Below, piece by piece: positions 18,909-28,438 of a DNA stretch of 64,000 nucleotides. Within the stretch, counting starts at the first letter, position 1. Each line of letters starts with the position of its first letter. Source of the stretch: Pseudomonadota bacterium. Its GTDB lineage: Bacteria > Pseudomonadota > Gammaproteobacteria > Pseudomonadales > Oleiphilaceae. The notes beneath the pieces are model-generated. The model worked only from the letters and a program-made list of their open reading frames with translations, was not told the origin of the DNA and did not search any database. The translations under genes and the position numbers were made by a program. Location: the NCBI GenBank assembly GCA_002747395.1, contig PDPE01000029.1:60933-124932 (forward strand), given 5' to 3'.

Positions 18909-19625
18909 TCAAGCCATTAATTTCAGCTCTTCGATCAAGGCCTTGTCCTCGGTGGCCATAATTTCGAAAATATGCTTGTGCAAGCGCCGCTTGTGCTCGC
19001 CAAAAATGCCGCGCGGCTTTTTGAAGGTCGCAGCAAATTCCAACGCCTGAACCAGAGTCGCCTCCGCATCGGGACAGGCACTGTGAATAACATGATGGGC
19101 TTCAAGCTCGCTGGCGGTTGCCCGTCTGCCCGTCAGTTTCAGGTCATTCAACAGGTAATGGGGCATGGCTTTTTTAACAAAGGCTATCATGCTCGGCATA
19201 AAGGGAATGGAAATATCCACTTCGGGGAAGCAGAAGTAACCCCGATCCGCTCGCATAAAGCGGAAATCGCAAGCACAGGCCAACATCGCGCCGTTGCCGA
19301 AGGCGTGGCCGGTGATCGCTGCAATAACAGGGAACGGTGCTGACAGAAGTCGAGTAAAAACATCATTCATACCATACATGAATGCCTTGATGTCATCATG
19401 GCGCTTTTCTTTCAGCGCCGCACCCAGGTAGTGCAAATCAACTCCCTGACTCCAGTTTTTCTTATCGCTCGAGGTAATCACCATCGCACGAATACTGCGA
19501 TCCGCTTCCGCCTGATCAATCGCAGCCAGCATCGCCTGTGCAAACTCCAGATTCTGTCGGTTCTCGCCATTATTCAGGGTTACCAGGGCAATTTTGCCAC
19601 GTGTTTCATACTCTATTACCGCCAT
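18909..19625 (-). CDS. Enoyl-CoA hydratase/isomerase family protein
   Basis: Crotonase-fold enzyme of 238 residues. The oxyanion-hole region is AAITGHAFGNGAMLACACDF and the second acidic site is FPEVDISIPFMPSM. The usual first catalytic Glu of hydratases (in the G-A-x-x-A-E-D type segment) is not evident, while the Glu in FPEVD is kept, a pattern more like delta3-delta2-enoyl-CoA isomerases. Starts MAVIEYETRGKIALVTLNNG. It stands alone, divergent from cinA. Exact substrate cannot be assigned. Confidence 0.85.
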   Translation of the reverse strand: MAVIEYETRGKIALVTLNNGENRQNLEFAQAMLAAIDQAEADRSIRAMVITSSDKKNWSQGVDLHYLGAALKEKRHDDIKAFMYGMNDVFTRLLSAPFPVIAAITGHAFGNGAMLACACDFRFMRADRGYFCFPEVDISIPFMPSMIAFVKKAMPHYLLNDLKLTGRRATASELEAHHVIHSACPDAEATLVQALEFAATFKKPRGIFGEHKRRLHKHIFEIMATEDKALIEELKLMA

Positions 19626-19773
19626 TTGGTTTCTCGCTTTCGTTGTCAGCTTTGATAAAAATAAGGAAGGTTAAGAATAAGAAGCATTCGCCACCATTTC
19701 AACCCTTCGTGTACTCGTATCTCCACTTCTCTTGCGATAAACTGAAGTCATCATCAATGAGGAGAGGTGCAGC

Positions 19774-21069
19774 ATGCCGACGGTACAATTGCTTTTGACG
19801 GGTAACGAGCTGATGAGCGGCGATATTGTTGACAGCAACTCGGGCATGATCGCCAGATTGTTGCTGGAACAGGGTATTCCACTGGAGCGAAAAATCACCC
19901 TTGGCGACAATTTGAAAGCACTGAGCAGAGAAATCGAGTCGATCAGCCAGCATGCAGACATACTCATCGTCAATGGCGGTCTGGGCCCAACCTCGGATGA
20001 CCTGACAGCCGACGCCCTGGCCAATGCTGCCGGAGTAAAAACTACCGAGCACGCTGATGCCCTCGCACAGATTGCTGCCTGGTGCAAAAAACGCGGCTTC
20101 GACCTGAACGAACCCAACCGCAAACAGGCACGCCTGCCCCAGGATTGCGAGATTATTCCCAACCCTGTCGGTAGCGCCCCCGGATTTCACCTCACGCTGA
20201 ACCACTGCCTGATTATTTGTACTCCCGGCGTGCCTGGAGAACTGAAAGCCATGATGAACGGCACCATCATACCGCTTGTCACTTCCCGCCATTCCGGCCA
20301 GGCACCCTGCCGGACTCAACGATTTCAGGTTTTCGGGTTGGGCGAAGCCACAATACAAAAACTGATCTCCGGGCGATTGCCTGACTGGCCTTCAGATATC
20401 CAAATTGGCTACCGGGCCTCCCTGCCTTTTATTGACATCAAGCTCACAACCGCATCGACAATCGAAGCCGCACAGGTGACCAGGTGGCTTGACAAGGCCA
20501 AAGCGGTGCTTGGCCATCATGTGATTGGAGACAGTGGAGCGCCGCTGTCAGAAATCGTCATTAACCAGCTACGCAGCCAGGGCATCAGACTGGCAACCGC
20601 CGAAAGCTGCACCGGCGGGCTGATCGCCTCTCAACTGACACGAATTGCAGGAGCCTCTGATGTTTTCGATGCCGGCTTTGTGACCTATTCAAACGCAATG
20701 AAGTCAGCCATGCTCGGAGTCAAACCGGAGACACTCGACACGCATGGTGCCGTCAGCGAGGAAGTAGTCAATGAGATGGCAATGGGTGCCATCGACATTA
20801 GCGGCGCAGACCTGGCCATTGCCGTTTCGGGCATTGCCGGCCCCTCGGGTGGAACCGATGACAAACCCGTCGGCACAGTCTGGATTGCCTGGGGAAGCGC
20901 CCGAAAACTGAATTCCTGCCAGTTGTACATTCCCGGCCATCGTGAGTTTTTCCAGAATATCGTCACCCATATTTCACTCGACCTGATACGGCGCCTGCTA
21001 CTTGATATTGATGAACCCCCGCAATACTTTTTCGACCGATCACCAAAAACCGATCACCAAAAAGAGTAG
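19774..21069 (+). CDS. cinA: CinA family protein (nicotinamide-nucleotide amidohydrolase type)
   Basis: Two-domain protein of 431 residues. The N-terminal MoaB/CinA-like domain has LLTGNELMSGDIVDSNS and NGGLGPTSDDLTADAL. The C-terminal PncC domain carries TAESCTGGLIASQLT and AVSGIAGPSGG with the catalytic Ser/Lys region, known to deamidate NMN in pyridine-nucleotide recycling. SD AGGAGAGG precedes the ATG. The last codons are encoded by an exact 14-bp tandem duplication, which extended the C-terminus by about five residues (KTDHQKE) out of phase. Confidence 0.92.
   Translation: MPTVQLLLTGNELMSGDIVDSNSGMIARLLLEQGIPLERKITLGDNLKALSREIESISQHADILIVNGGLGPTSDDLTADALANAAGVKTTEHADALAQIAAWCKKRGFDLNEPNRKQARLPQDCEIIPNPVGSAPGFHLTLNHCLIICTPGVPGELKAMMNGTIIPLVTSRHSGQAPCRTQRFQVFGLGEATIQKLISGRLPDWPSDIQIGYRASLPFIDIKLTTASTIEAAQVTRWLDKAKAVLGHHVIGDSGAPLSEIVINQLRSQGIRLATAESCTGGLIASQLTRIAGASDVFDAGFVTYSNAMKSAMLGVKPETLDTHGAVSEEVVNEMAMGAIDISGADLAIAVSGIAGPSGGTDDKPVGTVWIAWGSARKLNSCQLYIPGHREFFQNIVTHISLDLIRRLLLDIDEPPQYFFDRSPKTDHQKE
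21036..21063 (+). repeat. Exact 14-bp tandem duplication at the 3' end of cinA
   Basis: CCGATCACCAAAAA occurs twice without a gap (21036-21049, 21050-21063). Because 14 is not a multiple of three, the duplication changed the final codons and stop of cinA. Confidence 0.9.
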
Positions 21070-21199
21070 CCACACAACACCACTGGACCACTGCTGCCAG
21101 CAAGGCTGTCAAACGCATTTATCGGGATGTATCCGGTCTGGACTGTCGGCTACCGGTCATAGTAAAAAGTAAAAACCAAAAAATAAAAGGGGGCAGAAT

Positions 21200-22678
21200 A
21201 TGAAAGCGGATAAAGCAGATAAAGCGGATATCGGCGTAATCGGGTTGGCCGTTATGGGGCAAAACCTGATATTGAACATGAATGATCACGGATTCAAGGT
21301 GCTCGCCCACAACCGCAGCACTCAAAAAATTGATGACTTTCTCAACGGCCCCGCTTCCGGCACCCGAATAGAAGGCGTTTATTCCCTTGATGAACTGGTC
21401 GCCAGACTGAAAACGCCCCGCAAAATAATGCTTATGGTAAGAGCAGGTGACGTTGTCGATCAGTTTATCAACCGCCTGCAACCTCTGCTCGATGCTGGCG
21501 ATATCATCATTGACGGGGGTAACTCTCACTTCCCGGACACATCACGCCGGGTGCAGGCACTCAAAGAAAAAGGGATTCGCTTTATCGGCACCGGCGTATC
21601 GGGCGGAGAAGAAGGCGCTCGCCTTGGCCCCTCCATGATGCCTGGCGGCAACCCCGAGGCATGGCCGTTTGTCAAACCCGTTTTTCAGGCCATTGCCGCA
21701 AAAACCGAAGAAGGGGCCCCCTGTTGTGACTGGGTAGGTGACGGTGGCGCAGGGCACTTTGTAAAAATGGTGCATAACGGCATAGAGTACGGTGACATGC
21801 AACTGATCAGTGAGGCCTGGCACTTTATGAAGGAATCCCTGGCAATGAGCTACCCGGAAATGCAGGCGGCTTTCGTTTCCTGGAATCAGACAGAGCTGAA
21901 CAGCTACCTGATAGAAATTACCGCTGACATTTTGGCGGCAGTCGATGAAGTTGAAGGCAAGGAGGGTCAACCCCTGCTGGAGAGTATTCTGGACTCTGCC
22001 GGGCAAAAAGGCACCGGAAAATGGACTGGCATCAACGCGCTGGATCTCGGTGTCCCCCTCACTCTGATCACTGAATCCGTCTATGCCCGGTGCCTGTCGT
22101 CGCTCAAAGAACAAAGGAGCGCGGCCGAAAAGCGGTTCAACAAAACAATCAGGCCGATTGACGGCGACAGATCACTCTGGCTGGAGGCGCTCCGGCAGGC
22201 GCTGCTAGCCTCTAAGATTATCTCCTATGCTCAGGGCTTTATGCTGATGCGGGAAGCCTCGGAGCAACACCAATGGGGTCTCGATTATGGAAAGGTTGCC
22301 CTGATGTGGCGCGGTGGCTGCATCATTCGCAGTGGTTTCCTTACTGATATTCGCGATGCCTTCCATGACAATCCCGATCTCCGGTTTCTGGGTTCCGCTC
22401 CATATTTCCACAGCATTTTGAGCGACTGCCTCGCCTCCTGGCGAAAAATCGCAGCAAAATCAATGGAGACCGGAGTGCCCATGCCATGTATGACCTCTGC
22501 CCTGACATTCCTGGACGGCTACACCAGCAGCCGGTTGCCTGCCAATATGATCCAGGCACAACGTGACTATTTCGGAGCACACACCTACGAACGACAGGAT
22601 CAACCCCGGGGACGGTTCTTCCACACCAACTGGACGGGACGAGGCGGAGATACAGCCTCGACCACTTATGATGTCTAG
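21200..22678 (+). CDS. gnd: 6-phosphogluconate dehydrogenase (decarboxylating)
   Basis: Oxidative pentose-phosphate enzyme producing ribulose 5-phosphate and NADPH. The dinucleotide fold is IGVIGLAVMGQNLILNMNDH; family signatures include IRFIGTGVSGGEEGARLGPS and GAGHFVKMVHNGIEYGDMQ with the catalytic Lys. Length is 492 residues, above the common 468-484. The N-terminus MKADKADKADIG is a three-fold 9-bp repeat (AAAGCGGAT). It lies 130 bp after cinA on the same strand; the NYN-domain frame opens inside its 3' end. Edd/zwf are not nearby. Confidence 0.97.
   Translation: MKADKADKADIGVIGLAVMGQNLILNMNDHGFKVLAHNRSTQKIDDFLNGPASGTRIEGVYSLDELVARLKTPRKIMLMVRAGDVVDQFINRLQPLLDAGDIIIDGGNSHFPDTSRRVQALKEKGIRFIGTGVSGGEEGARLGPSMMPGGNPEAWPFVKPVFQAIAAKTEEGAPCCDWVGDGGAGHFVKMVHNGIEYGDMQLISEAWHFMKESLAMSYPEMQAAFVSWNQTELNSYLIEITADILAAVDEVEGKEGQPLLESILDSAGQKGTGKWTGINALDLGVPLTLITESVYARCLSSLKEQRSAAEKRFNKTIRPIDGDRSLWLEALRQALLASKIISYAQGFMLMREASEQHQWGLDYGKVALMWRGGCIIRSGFLTDIRDAFHDNPDLRFLGSAPYFHSILSDCLASWRKIAAKSMETGVPMPCMTSALTFLDGYTSSRLPANMIQAQRDYFGAHTYERQDQPRGRFFHTNWTGRGGDTASTTYDV
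21203..21229 (+). repeat. Three 9-bp units at the start of gnd
   Basis: AAAGCGGAT, AAAGCAGAT, AAAGCGGAT directly after the ATG encode KAD-KAD-KAD. A phase-preserving slippage product. Confidence 0.9.
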
Positions 22679-22727
22679 CCGGAACACGGCCTCACAACCA
22701 CACAACGGTAACCATACAGACAAGACC

Positions 22728-23222
22728 ATGCAGGATGATTGCGGAAAAATCGCTGTTTTTGTCGATGTACAGAACATCTACTACACCACACGCCAGCGAT
22801 ATCAGCGCCAATTCGACTATCGACTGTTCTGGCAACGTATCAATCAGCAGGGGACGGTGGTCACTGCACTGGCCTACGCCATTGACCGTGCAGACACCCA
22901 ACAACAAAAGTTTCAGTCTGCACTTCGTCATATCGGCTTTGATGTCAAACTCAAACCTTTTATTCAACGCTCGGATGGCTCCGCGAAAGGTGACTGGGAT
23001 GTCGGCATTACCATCGACATAATTGAGACCGCGCCCCATGTCGACACAGTGATTCTCCTGTCCGGGGACGGAGATTTTGCCTTGCTGCTCAGTCATATAA
23101 AAAACAAATACCAGGTAAGGACGCAGGTTTACGGAGTTCCCTCACTGACCGCAGACTCCCTGGCCGGTGTATGTGACCGGTTTTTTCCGATTGAAGAAGG
23201 CCTTCTCCTTTGCTCCGGATAA
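22728..23222 (+). CDS. NYN domain (LabA/DUF88-like) putative RNase
   Basis: PIN-like NYN-fold protein. The conserved acidic residues are visible in VFVDVQNIYYTTR, GDWDVGITIDII and LLSGDGDFALLL, matching the LabA/DUF88 group, many of which are proposed RNases. The frame is open from 22563 inside gnd. The likely start is the ATG at 22728 (MQDDCGKIAVFVDVQ), 50 bp after the gnd stop, giving 164 residues; an ATG at 22668 overlapping gnd is possible. Neither has a strong SD. RNA target unknown. Confidence 0.8.
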   Translation: MQDDCGKIAVFVDVQNIYYTTRQRYQRQFDYRLFWQRINQQGTVVTALAYAIDRADTQQQKFQSALRHIGFDVKLKPFIQRSDGSAKGDWDVGITIDIIETAPHVDTVILLSGDGDFALLLSHIKNKYQVRTQVYGVPSLTADSLAGVCDRFFPIEEGLLLCSG

Positions 23223-23231
23223 CAATTCCAT

Positions 23232-23284
23232 TTTTTGCTGCAGCTGTTTTTGCTACAACTGTTTTGCCGCAACTGTCTTGCAAA
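23232..23284. repeat. 15-bp tandem repeat, 3-4 copies, after the NYN gene
   Basis: Units TTTTTGCTGCAGCTG, TTTTTGCTACAACTG and TTTTGCCGCAACTG, then a partial TCTTGCAAACT, lie immediately downstream of the NYN-domain stop and upstream of the suf promoter. Confidence 0.8.
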
Positions 23285-23365
23285 CTCGCATTTCGGCTAT
23301 TTTTTTGCTTTCTTAATTCTGTTTTCAATAAAAAAGTAATAAAATTACGCGCTTCAAAACCATCA

Positions 23366-23390
23366 ATACCTGACTAATTTACTCGGCTAT
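23366..23390 (+). promoter_or_regulatory. IscR type 1 binding site upstream of sufB
   Basis: The 25-bp site (left half ATACCTGACTAAT, right half TTACTCGGCTAT) agrees with the published type 1 consensus ATASYYGACTRWWW/YAGTCRRSTAT at every position except one (C for G in AGTC). It covers the proposed -35 box, as expected for repression by Fe-S-loaded IscR. No iscR gene is in the window. Confidence 0.72.
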
Positions 23391-23398
23391 TGTACAAT
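23370..23398 (+). promoter_or_regulatory. Probable suf operon promoter
   Basis: CTGACT at 23370-23375, 17-bp spacer and TACAAT at 23393-23398. The -35 is embedded in the IscR site. This would give a leader of about 80 nt before the sufB ATG at 23485. Confidence 0.55.
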
Positions 23399-23484
23399 AC
23401 GCCAAAATTTCCATGTTGAACGGCTTGGTTGTGCATTTTTTGGCCAGTTATCACCCCATCGGTATCATAGCGGAGAGTACCAGG

Positions 23485-24933
23485 ATGAGCAGTACCAACA
23501 AATCAGTTGATGAGCTAATCAAAAATGAATACCAGCATGGCTTTATTACCGACATAGAGTCAGAAACATTTGAACCAGGATTGAATGAAGACGTTATCCG
23601 CCGACTCTCTGCAAAAAAAAATGAGCCGGAGTGGTTGCTGGAATGGCGACTAAAGGCGTATCACCACTGGCTGACCATGGAAGAGCCTGAATGGGCGCAC
23701 GTCAACTACCCCAAAATTGACCCCGATTCCATCTCCTATTTTTCGGCACCGAAATCAACCAAAGACGCTCCCAAAAGCCTGGATGAAGTAGACCCGGAAC
23801 TGCTTAAAACCTATGAAAAACTGGGCATCCCCCTGCACGAACGGGCCAGGCTGGCTGGCGTTGCCGTCGATGCGGTATTCGACTCTGTTTCCGTCGCCAC
23901 CACTTTCAAGAAGCAACTGAATGAAGCCGGAGTCATCTTCTGCCCCATATCAGAAGCCGTACAAAAACATCCCGAGCTGGTGAAAAAGTATTTGGGAAAG
24001 GTGGTTCCCCAACGCGACAACTACTACGCCGCACTTAATTCGGCGGTGTTCAGTGATGGCTCCTTTGTCTATATTCCCGGGGGGGTGAGATGCCCGCTTG
24101 AGCTGTCCACCTACTTCCGTATCAATGCCGCAAACACCGGACAATTCGAAAGAACGCTGATTGTCGCAGACGAAGGCAGTTATGTCAGCTATCTGGAAGG
24201 TTGCACTGCACCCATGCGGGATGAAAACCAGTTACATGCCGCGGTAGTTGAACTGGTCGCGCTGGACGATGCACAGATAAAATACTCCACAGTTCAAAAC
24301 TGGTATCCAGGAGACCATGAAGGCAAGGGCGGCATCTACAATTTCGTCACCAAACGGGGAGCCTGTAACGGACGCAACTCCAAGATTTCCTGGACCCAGG
24401 TCGAAACAGGCTCGGCCGTCACCTGGAAATATCCCGGCTGTGTTCTGCGTGGCGAAAACAGCGTCGGCGAATTTTACTCTGTCGCCCTGACCAACAATTT
24501 CCAGCAAGCCGACACAGGCACCAAAATGATCCACCTGGGCAAAAACACCAAAAGCACCATTATTTCCAAGGGAATTTCTGCCGGAAAGAGTAATAACAGT
24601 TACCGGGGGCTGGTTCGATTCGGCCCGGGCGCGGCAAAGGCCCGGAACTATACCCAGTGCGACTCGCTGCTTATCGGCAGTGAATGCGGCGCTCACACCT
24701 TTCCCTATATCGAAAGCAGGAACCGGTCGGCGATTGTCGAACATGAAGCCAGCACGTCAAAAGTCAGTGACGACCAACTGTTTTTGTGTCGTCAACGGGG
24801 CATCGATACCGAGCAGGCCGTTTCCATGATTGTGAACGGATTCTGCAAGGAAGTGTTCAAGGAGTTGCCAATGGAGTTTGCCGTCGAGGCCACCAAGTTG
24901 CTGGAAGTCAGCCTGGAAGGGGCAGTAGGTTAA
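23485..24933 (+). CDS. sufB: Fe-S cluster assembly scaffold SufB
   Basis: Scaffold subunit of the SufBCD complex, which assembles Fe-S clusters. The product has 482 residues once the start is moved to the ATG at 23485 ([16 protein letters not shown]), with GGAG upstream; the track frame adds 24 unsupported residues. Family segments: LPLHER-type [35 protein letters not shown]-like [16 protein letters not shown], and near the C-terminus [18 protein letters not shown]. First gene of sufBCDSA-T-E. Confidence 0.97.
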   Translation: MSSTNKSVDELIKNEYQHGFITDIESETFEPGLNEDVIRRLSAKKNEPEWLLEWRLKAYHHWLTMEEPEWAHVNYPKIDPDSISYFSAPKSTKDAPKSLDEVDPELLKTYEKLGIPLHERARLAGVAVDAVFDSVSVATTFKKQLNEAGVIFCPISEAVQKHPELVKKYLGKVVPQRDNYYAALNSAVFSDGSFVYIPGGVRCPLELSTYFRINAANTGQFERTLIVADEGSYVSYLEGCTAPMRDENQLHAAVVELVALDDAQIKYSTVQNWYPGDHEGKGGIYNFVTKRGACNGRNSKISWTQVETGSAVTWKYPGCVLRGENSVGEFYSVALTNNFQQADTGTKMIHLGKNTKSTIISKGISAGKSNNSYRGLVRFGPGAAKARNYTQCDSLLIGSECGAHTFPYIESRNRSAIVEHEASTSKVSDDQLFLCRQRGIDTEQAVSMIVNGFCKEVFKELPMEFAVEATKLLEVSLEGAVG

Positions 24934-25037
24934 CCAGACCGCCCAAAACAGGTAACCGGATAACCCGGATACCATCTGCACAATCTGAAAGCAGCGTATG
25001 CAGTTCAGATCAAGAAATAAAGAAGCGAGATGTTGTA

Positions 25038-25817
25038 ATGAGCGAGACCATGCTACAAATCAACAACCTTTACGCAAGTGTTGAAGACAAGCAAATCCTG
25101 AAGGGCATCAACCTTGAGGTCAGGGCCGGTGAAGTCCATGCCATCATGGGGCCCAACGGTTCAGGAAAAAGCACCTTGTCGCAGGTGCTGGCAGGTAACG
25201 AAGACTTTAACGTTGACTCTGGAGAAATCAGGCTTCAGGGGGAAGATATCAGTGAGTTATCCGTGGAAGAGCGAGCCTGTGAAGGCATCTTCCTCGCGTT
25301 TCAATATCCCGTGGAAATCCCGGGCGTCAGCAATTTGCAATTTTTGAGAACCGCACTGAACAGCAGGCGCAAATATCGCGGAGAAGAAGAGCTGGATGCC
25401 GTATCCTTTATGAAACTGGCCAAACAGAAAGCCGAACAGGTCAGGCTGGATCAGTCATTCCTGAAGCGGGGCGTCAACGAGGGATTCTCCGGTGGCGAGA
25501 AAAAGCGCAACGAAATCATGCAGATGCTCTTGCTTGAACCCAAATTGGCGATACTCGACGAAACAGACTCGGGGCTGGACATTGATGCATTGAAAATCAT
25601 CTCGGAAGGCGTGAATGCATTGCGCTCCCCGGATCGTGCTGTTGTCATGGTCACTCACTACCAGCGATTGCTGGATTACATTGTCCCCGATTTTGTTCAT
25701 GTTCTGGCCAATGGAAGAATTGTCAAATCAGGTGGCAAGGAACTGGCTCTGGAGCTCGAAGAGAAAGGCTACGGCTGGCTGGGCATCAACGAAACAGAGC
25801 AGGCACAGGTGACTTGA
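25038..25817 (+). CDS. sufC: Fe-S assembly ATPase SufC
   Basis: ABC-type ATPase that powers the SufBCD scaffold. Start at the ATG at 25038 (MSETMLQINNLYASVEDKQ) gives 259 residues. Motifs: Walker A GPNGSGKSTL, signature GFSGGEKKRNE (the SufC form), Walker B LAILDETDSGLDID and the H-loop MVTHYQRLL. The long upstream extension in the track reads through the sufB end and is spurious. Gap to sufB is 104 bp; the stop overlaps the sufD start. Confidence 0.97.
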   Translation: MSETMLQINNLYASVEDKQILKGINLEVRAGEVHAIMGPNGSGKSTLSQVLAGNEDFNVDSGEIRLQGEDISELSVEERACEGIFLAFQYPVEIPGVSNLQFLRTALNSRRKYRGEEELDAVSFMKLAKQKAEQVRLDQSFLKRGVNEGFSGGEKKRNEIMQMLLLEPKLAILDETDSGLDIDALKIISEGVNALRSPDRAVVMVTHYQRLLDYIVPDFVHVLANGRIVKSGGKELALELEEKGYGWLGINETEQAQVT

Positions 25818-27127
25818 TGAGCGTGACCAACAGATTTCCAGACCCGTTCCTGACACCACAGGCCACCGGGGGTACCTGGCTCGCCGACATTAACGGCAAG
25901 GCATCAAGGGCACTGGCCGACCTTGCCCTGCCTGACCGCAAAACAGAAAACTGGAAGTACTCCAGTCGCTATATCGCATTGGACGACGCCCTCGCCAGAA
26001 CCAATAGCCCGATCCAGGCAACGGAAGAACGACATCTGGTGGATGTCGGCGGCTATCGCATTGTCTTTACCAATGGCAAGTATGACCAGGCAGCTTCCAG
26101 GTTGCCCGATTCGGACGAACTGACGATCCGGCCCTTTTCTGCCATGGACAGCCTGGGTCCGGAACTGGCTGACACTCTCAATAGCGTGACAGGCAATACA
26201 GAATTTCCCTTTGCCACCCTGAACGCCACCAAACTGGCAGACGGCGTACTTGTTCGCATCGCCCCGAACAGCCGGATTGCAGAGCCGGTTCAGGTTATTT
26301 ACGATCACTGCACGGCAACACCCGGCTCGGCTCATGCGCGCATCCTGGTAGAGGCTGGTGCCGGCTGCGAAGCCACCATCATTGAAGAATACACCGGCCC
26401 TTCAGACCTGTCCCTGCTGACCAGTGCGGTGACTCAGTTTTATGTCGCAGACCAGGCCAAAGTCACCAACATTCGCCTCTGCATGGAACCGGAGGACACC
26501 AGGCATGTCGGCCTGACAACCGTTGAACAACACAGGGACAGCCAGTTTCACGCGCATAACATCGGATTTGGCGGAAAATTGCGTCGTCACGACCTCAACC
26601 TGAAATTTCACCAGCCCGGTGGTTTCAGTCTGGTCAACGGTATTTATCTGACCTGCAATTCCCAGCACTACGACAATCATACCCGCATGGAACACATTGC
26701 TCCGAACTGCGAGAGCTCTGAGACCTACCGGGGTATTGCGGACGGTCACTCTCATGCCGTGTTTAACGGCCAGATCCTGATCTACCGTGATGCCCAAAAA
26801 ACCCTGGCCAACATGAGCAACAAAAATCTTCTCCTCTCTTCAGAAGCACAAATCGACACCAAGCCGGAGCTCGAAATCTACGCGGATGACGTAAAATGCT
26901 CCCACGGAGCGACCATTGGTCAGCTCGATGATGATGCACTCTTCTATCTGGTATCCCGAGGCATTCCATCGGACACGGCGGCATCCATGCTCAGTATGGG
27001 GTTCATCAACGAGCTGCTGGAACAGGTGCCCAATGAAAAGGTCAGGGAGCTGGTTACCGAGCGACTCGTCGAGTTCCTCAGTCAATCATTTGCCACTTCA
27101 TCTGAACCCGTTACCGGAAGGAGTTGA
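25817..27127 (+). CDS. sufD: Fe-S cluster assembly protein SufD
   Basis: Partner of SufB and SufC in the scaffold complex. Product of 436 residues starting at the ATG at 25817, which overlaps the sufC stop as TGATG (the track start is a TTG one codon earlier). Family features are the beta-helix core with HAHNIGFGGKLRRHDLNLKF and the C-terminal DDVKCSHGATIGQLDDDALF, typical of SufD. The SufD histidine used in cluster formation lies in that KCSHGAT segment. Followed by sufS after 9 bp. Confidence 0.96.
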   Translation: MSVTNRFPDPFLTPQATGGTWLADINGKASRALADLALPDRKTENWKYSSRYIALDDALARTNSPIQATEERHLVDVGGYRIVFTNGKYDQAASRLPDSDELTIRPFSAMDSLGPELADTLNSVTGNTEFPFATLNATKLADGVLVRIAPNSRIAEPVQVIYDHCTATPGSAHARILVEAGAGCEATIIEEYTGPSDLSLLTSAVTQFYVADQAKVTNIRLCMEPEDTRHVGLTTVEQHRDSQFHAHNIGFGGKLRRHDLNLKFHQPGGFSLVNGIYLTCNSQHYDNHTRMEHIAPNCESSETYRGIADGHSHAVFNGQILIYRDAQKTLANMSNKNLLLSSEAQIDTKPELEIYADDVKCSHGATIGQLDDDALFYLVSRGIPSDTAASMLSMGFINELLEQVPNEKVRELVTERLVEFLSQSFATSSEPVTGRS

Positions 27128-27136
27128 TGGAGCCTT

Positions 27137-28348
27137 ATGGACGTAAGCGAGATTCGCAAGGACTTTCCGATTTTGGGGCAAAAGGTCAATAATAACTCAC
27201 TGATCTATCTCGATAATGGTGCGAGCGCACAAAAACCCCGCTGCGTCATGGAGGCCATGAGCCACTATTACATGACGACACACTCCAATGTACACAGGGG
27301 TGCACATACTCTGGCCGACCAGGCTACCAGTGCATTTGAAAACAGCCGCAAAACCGTTCAGGCATTTCTCAACGCAACGAGCAGCGACGAGATTGTCTGG
27401 GTGAAAGGCACCACGGAGGCGATAAACCTGATCGCCAATGGCTGTGCATCACAGCTTGGCCCAAAAGATGAAGTGATTATTTCTGCCATGGAGCATCATG
27501 CCAATATCGTCCCCTGGCAAATGCTGTGCGCAAGAACGGGTGCTCAACTCAGGATCATCAATGTCACGGATCGGGGCGAACTGGATCTTGACCATTATGC
27601 GTCACTGCTTGGCCCGCAAACGAAAATCCTGTCGATTACCCATGTATCCAACGCGCTGGGCACCATCAACCCGGTCAGGGACATGATAGCCAGGGCCAGG
27701 GAGTATGGCGCACTGACCGTCGTTGACGGAGCCCAGGCTGTGCCGCACATGCAAGTGAACGTGCAGGATATGGATTGTGACTTTTACGCGTTTTCCTCAC
27801 ACAAATTGTTTGGCCCGACAGGCATCGGTGTTCTTTACGGAAAACGGGAGCAACTGGAAGCCCTGCCACCTTACCAGTTCGGTGGCGAAATGATTGAGCA
27901 TGTGACCTTTGACAAGACCACATTCAATACCCTGCCCTATAAATTTGAAGCAGGCACTCCCGCTATTGCTGAAGCGATAGGCCTGAGCACGGCCATAAAC
28001 TACCTTGACTCACTTGACAGGTGCGCCATTGAAACTCACGAAGCCGAACTTTTGGCACAGTCCATCGAACTGGGCAAAACCATACCCGGCATGCGATTGG
28101 TCGGCACCGCAAACAACAAGGTGCCTGTGATGTCCTTTCTGATAGATGGCCTGCATCCAAGTGATATTGGCACTCTTCTCGACCAGCAGGGCATCGCCAT
28201 CAGAACCGGCCATCACTGTGCCATGCCACTGATGCAGCGGTTGGATATTCCAGGAACGGCGCGTGTCTCCTTTGCGTTCTACAACACCGCAGAGGAGGTT
28301 GAAACATTTTTTCATGCACTGGCCAAAATCCGGCGGCTGTTTACCTGA
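27137..28348 (+). CDS. sufS: Cysteine desulfurase SufS
   Basis: Group II PLP cysteine desulfurase that supplies sulfur to SufE. 403 residues, normal length. PLP lysine is in FYAFSSHKLFGPTGIGVLYG, and the active-site cysteine is in RTGHHCAMPLMQRL. N-terminus DVSEIRKDFPILGQKV is family-like. The stop codon falls within the first unit of a tandem repeat that fills the gap to sufA, so the very C-terminus (RRLFT) may have been altered by repeat growth. Confidence 0.97.
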   Translation: MDVSEIRKDFPILGQKVNNNSLIYLDNGASAQKPRCVMEAMSHYYMTTHSNVHRGAHTLADQATSAFENSRKTVQAFLNATSSDEIVWVKGTTEAINLIANGCASQLGPKDEVIISAMEHHANIVPWQMLCARTGAQLRIINVTDRGELDLDHYASLLGPQTKILSITHVSNALGTINPVRDMIARAREYGALTVVDGAQAVPHMQVNVQDMDCDFYAFSSHKLFGPTGIGVLYGKREQLEALPPYQFGGEMIEHVTFDKTTFNTLPYKFEAGTPAIAEAIGLSTAINYLDSLDRCAIETHEAELLAQSIELGKTIPGMRLVGTANNKVPVMSFLIDGLHPSDIGTLLDQQGIAIRTGHHCAMPLMQRLDIPGTARVSFAFYNTAEEVETFFHALAKIRRLFT

Positions 28349-28425
28349 TCGGTGGCTGTTTGCCTGATTATTGGTTTTACCTGATTATTGGTTTTACCTG
28401 ACTATTGGCGCTTGCCTGATCATTA
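28339..28425. repeat. 17-bp tandem repeat, five copies, between sufS and sufA
   Basis: Units resembling GTTTTACCTGATTATTG repeat five times with drift, the middle two nearly identical. The array begins in the last codons of sufS and ends just before the sufA SD (AAGGAGGA). It is the only sizeable gap in the downstream half of the operon. Confidence 0.85.
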
Positions 28426-28438
28426 AGGAGGATCTGCC

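Noticed and set aside
28339-28425. Possible CRISPR-like array
   Set aside because: Units are about 17 bp, directly adjacent with no spacers, and drift in sequence; no cas genes in the window.
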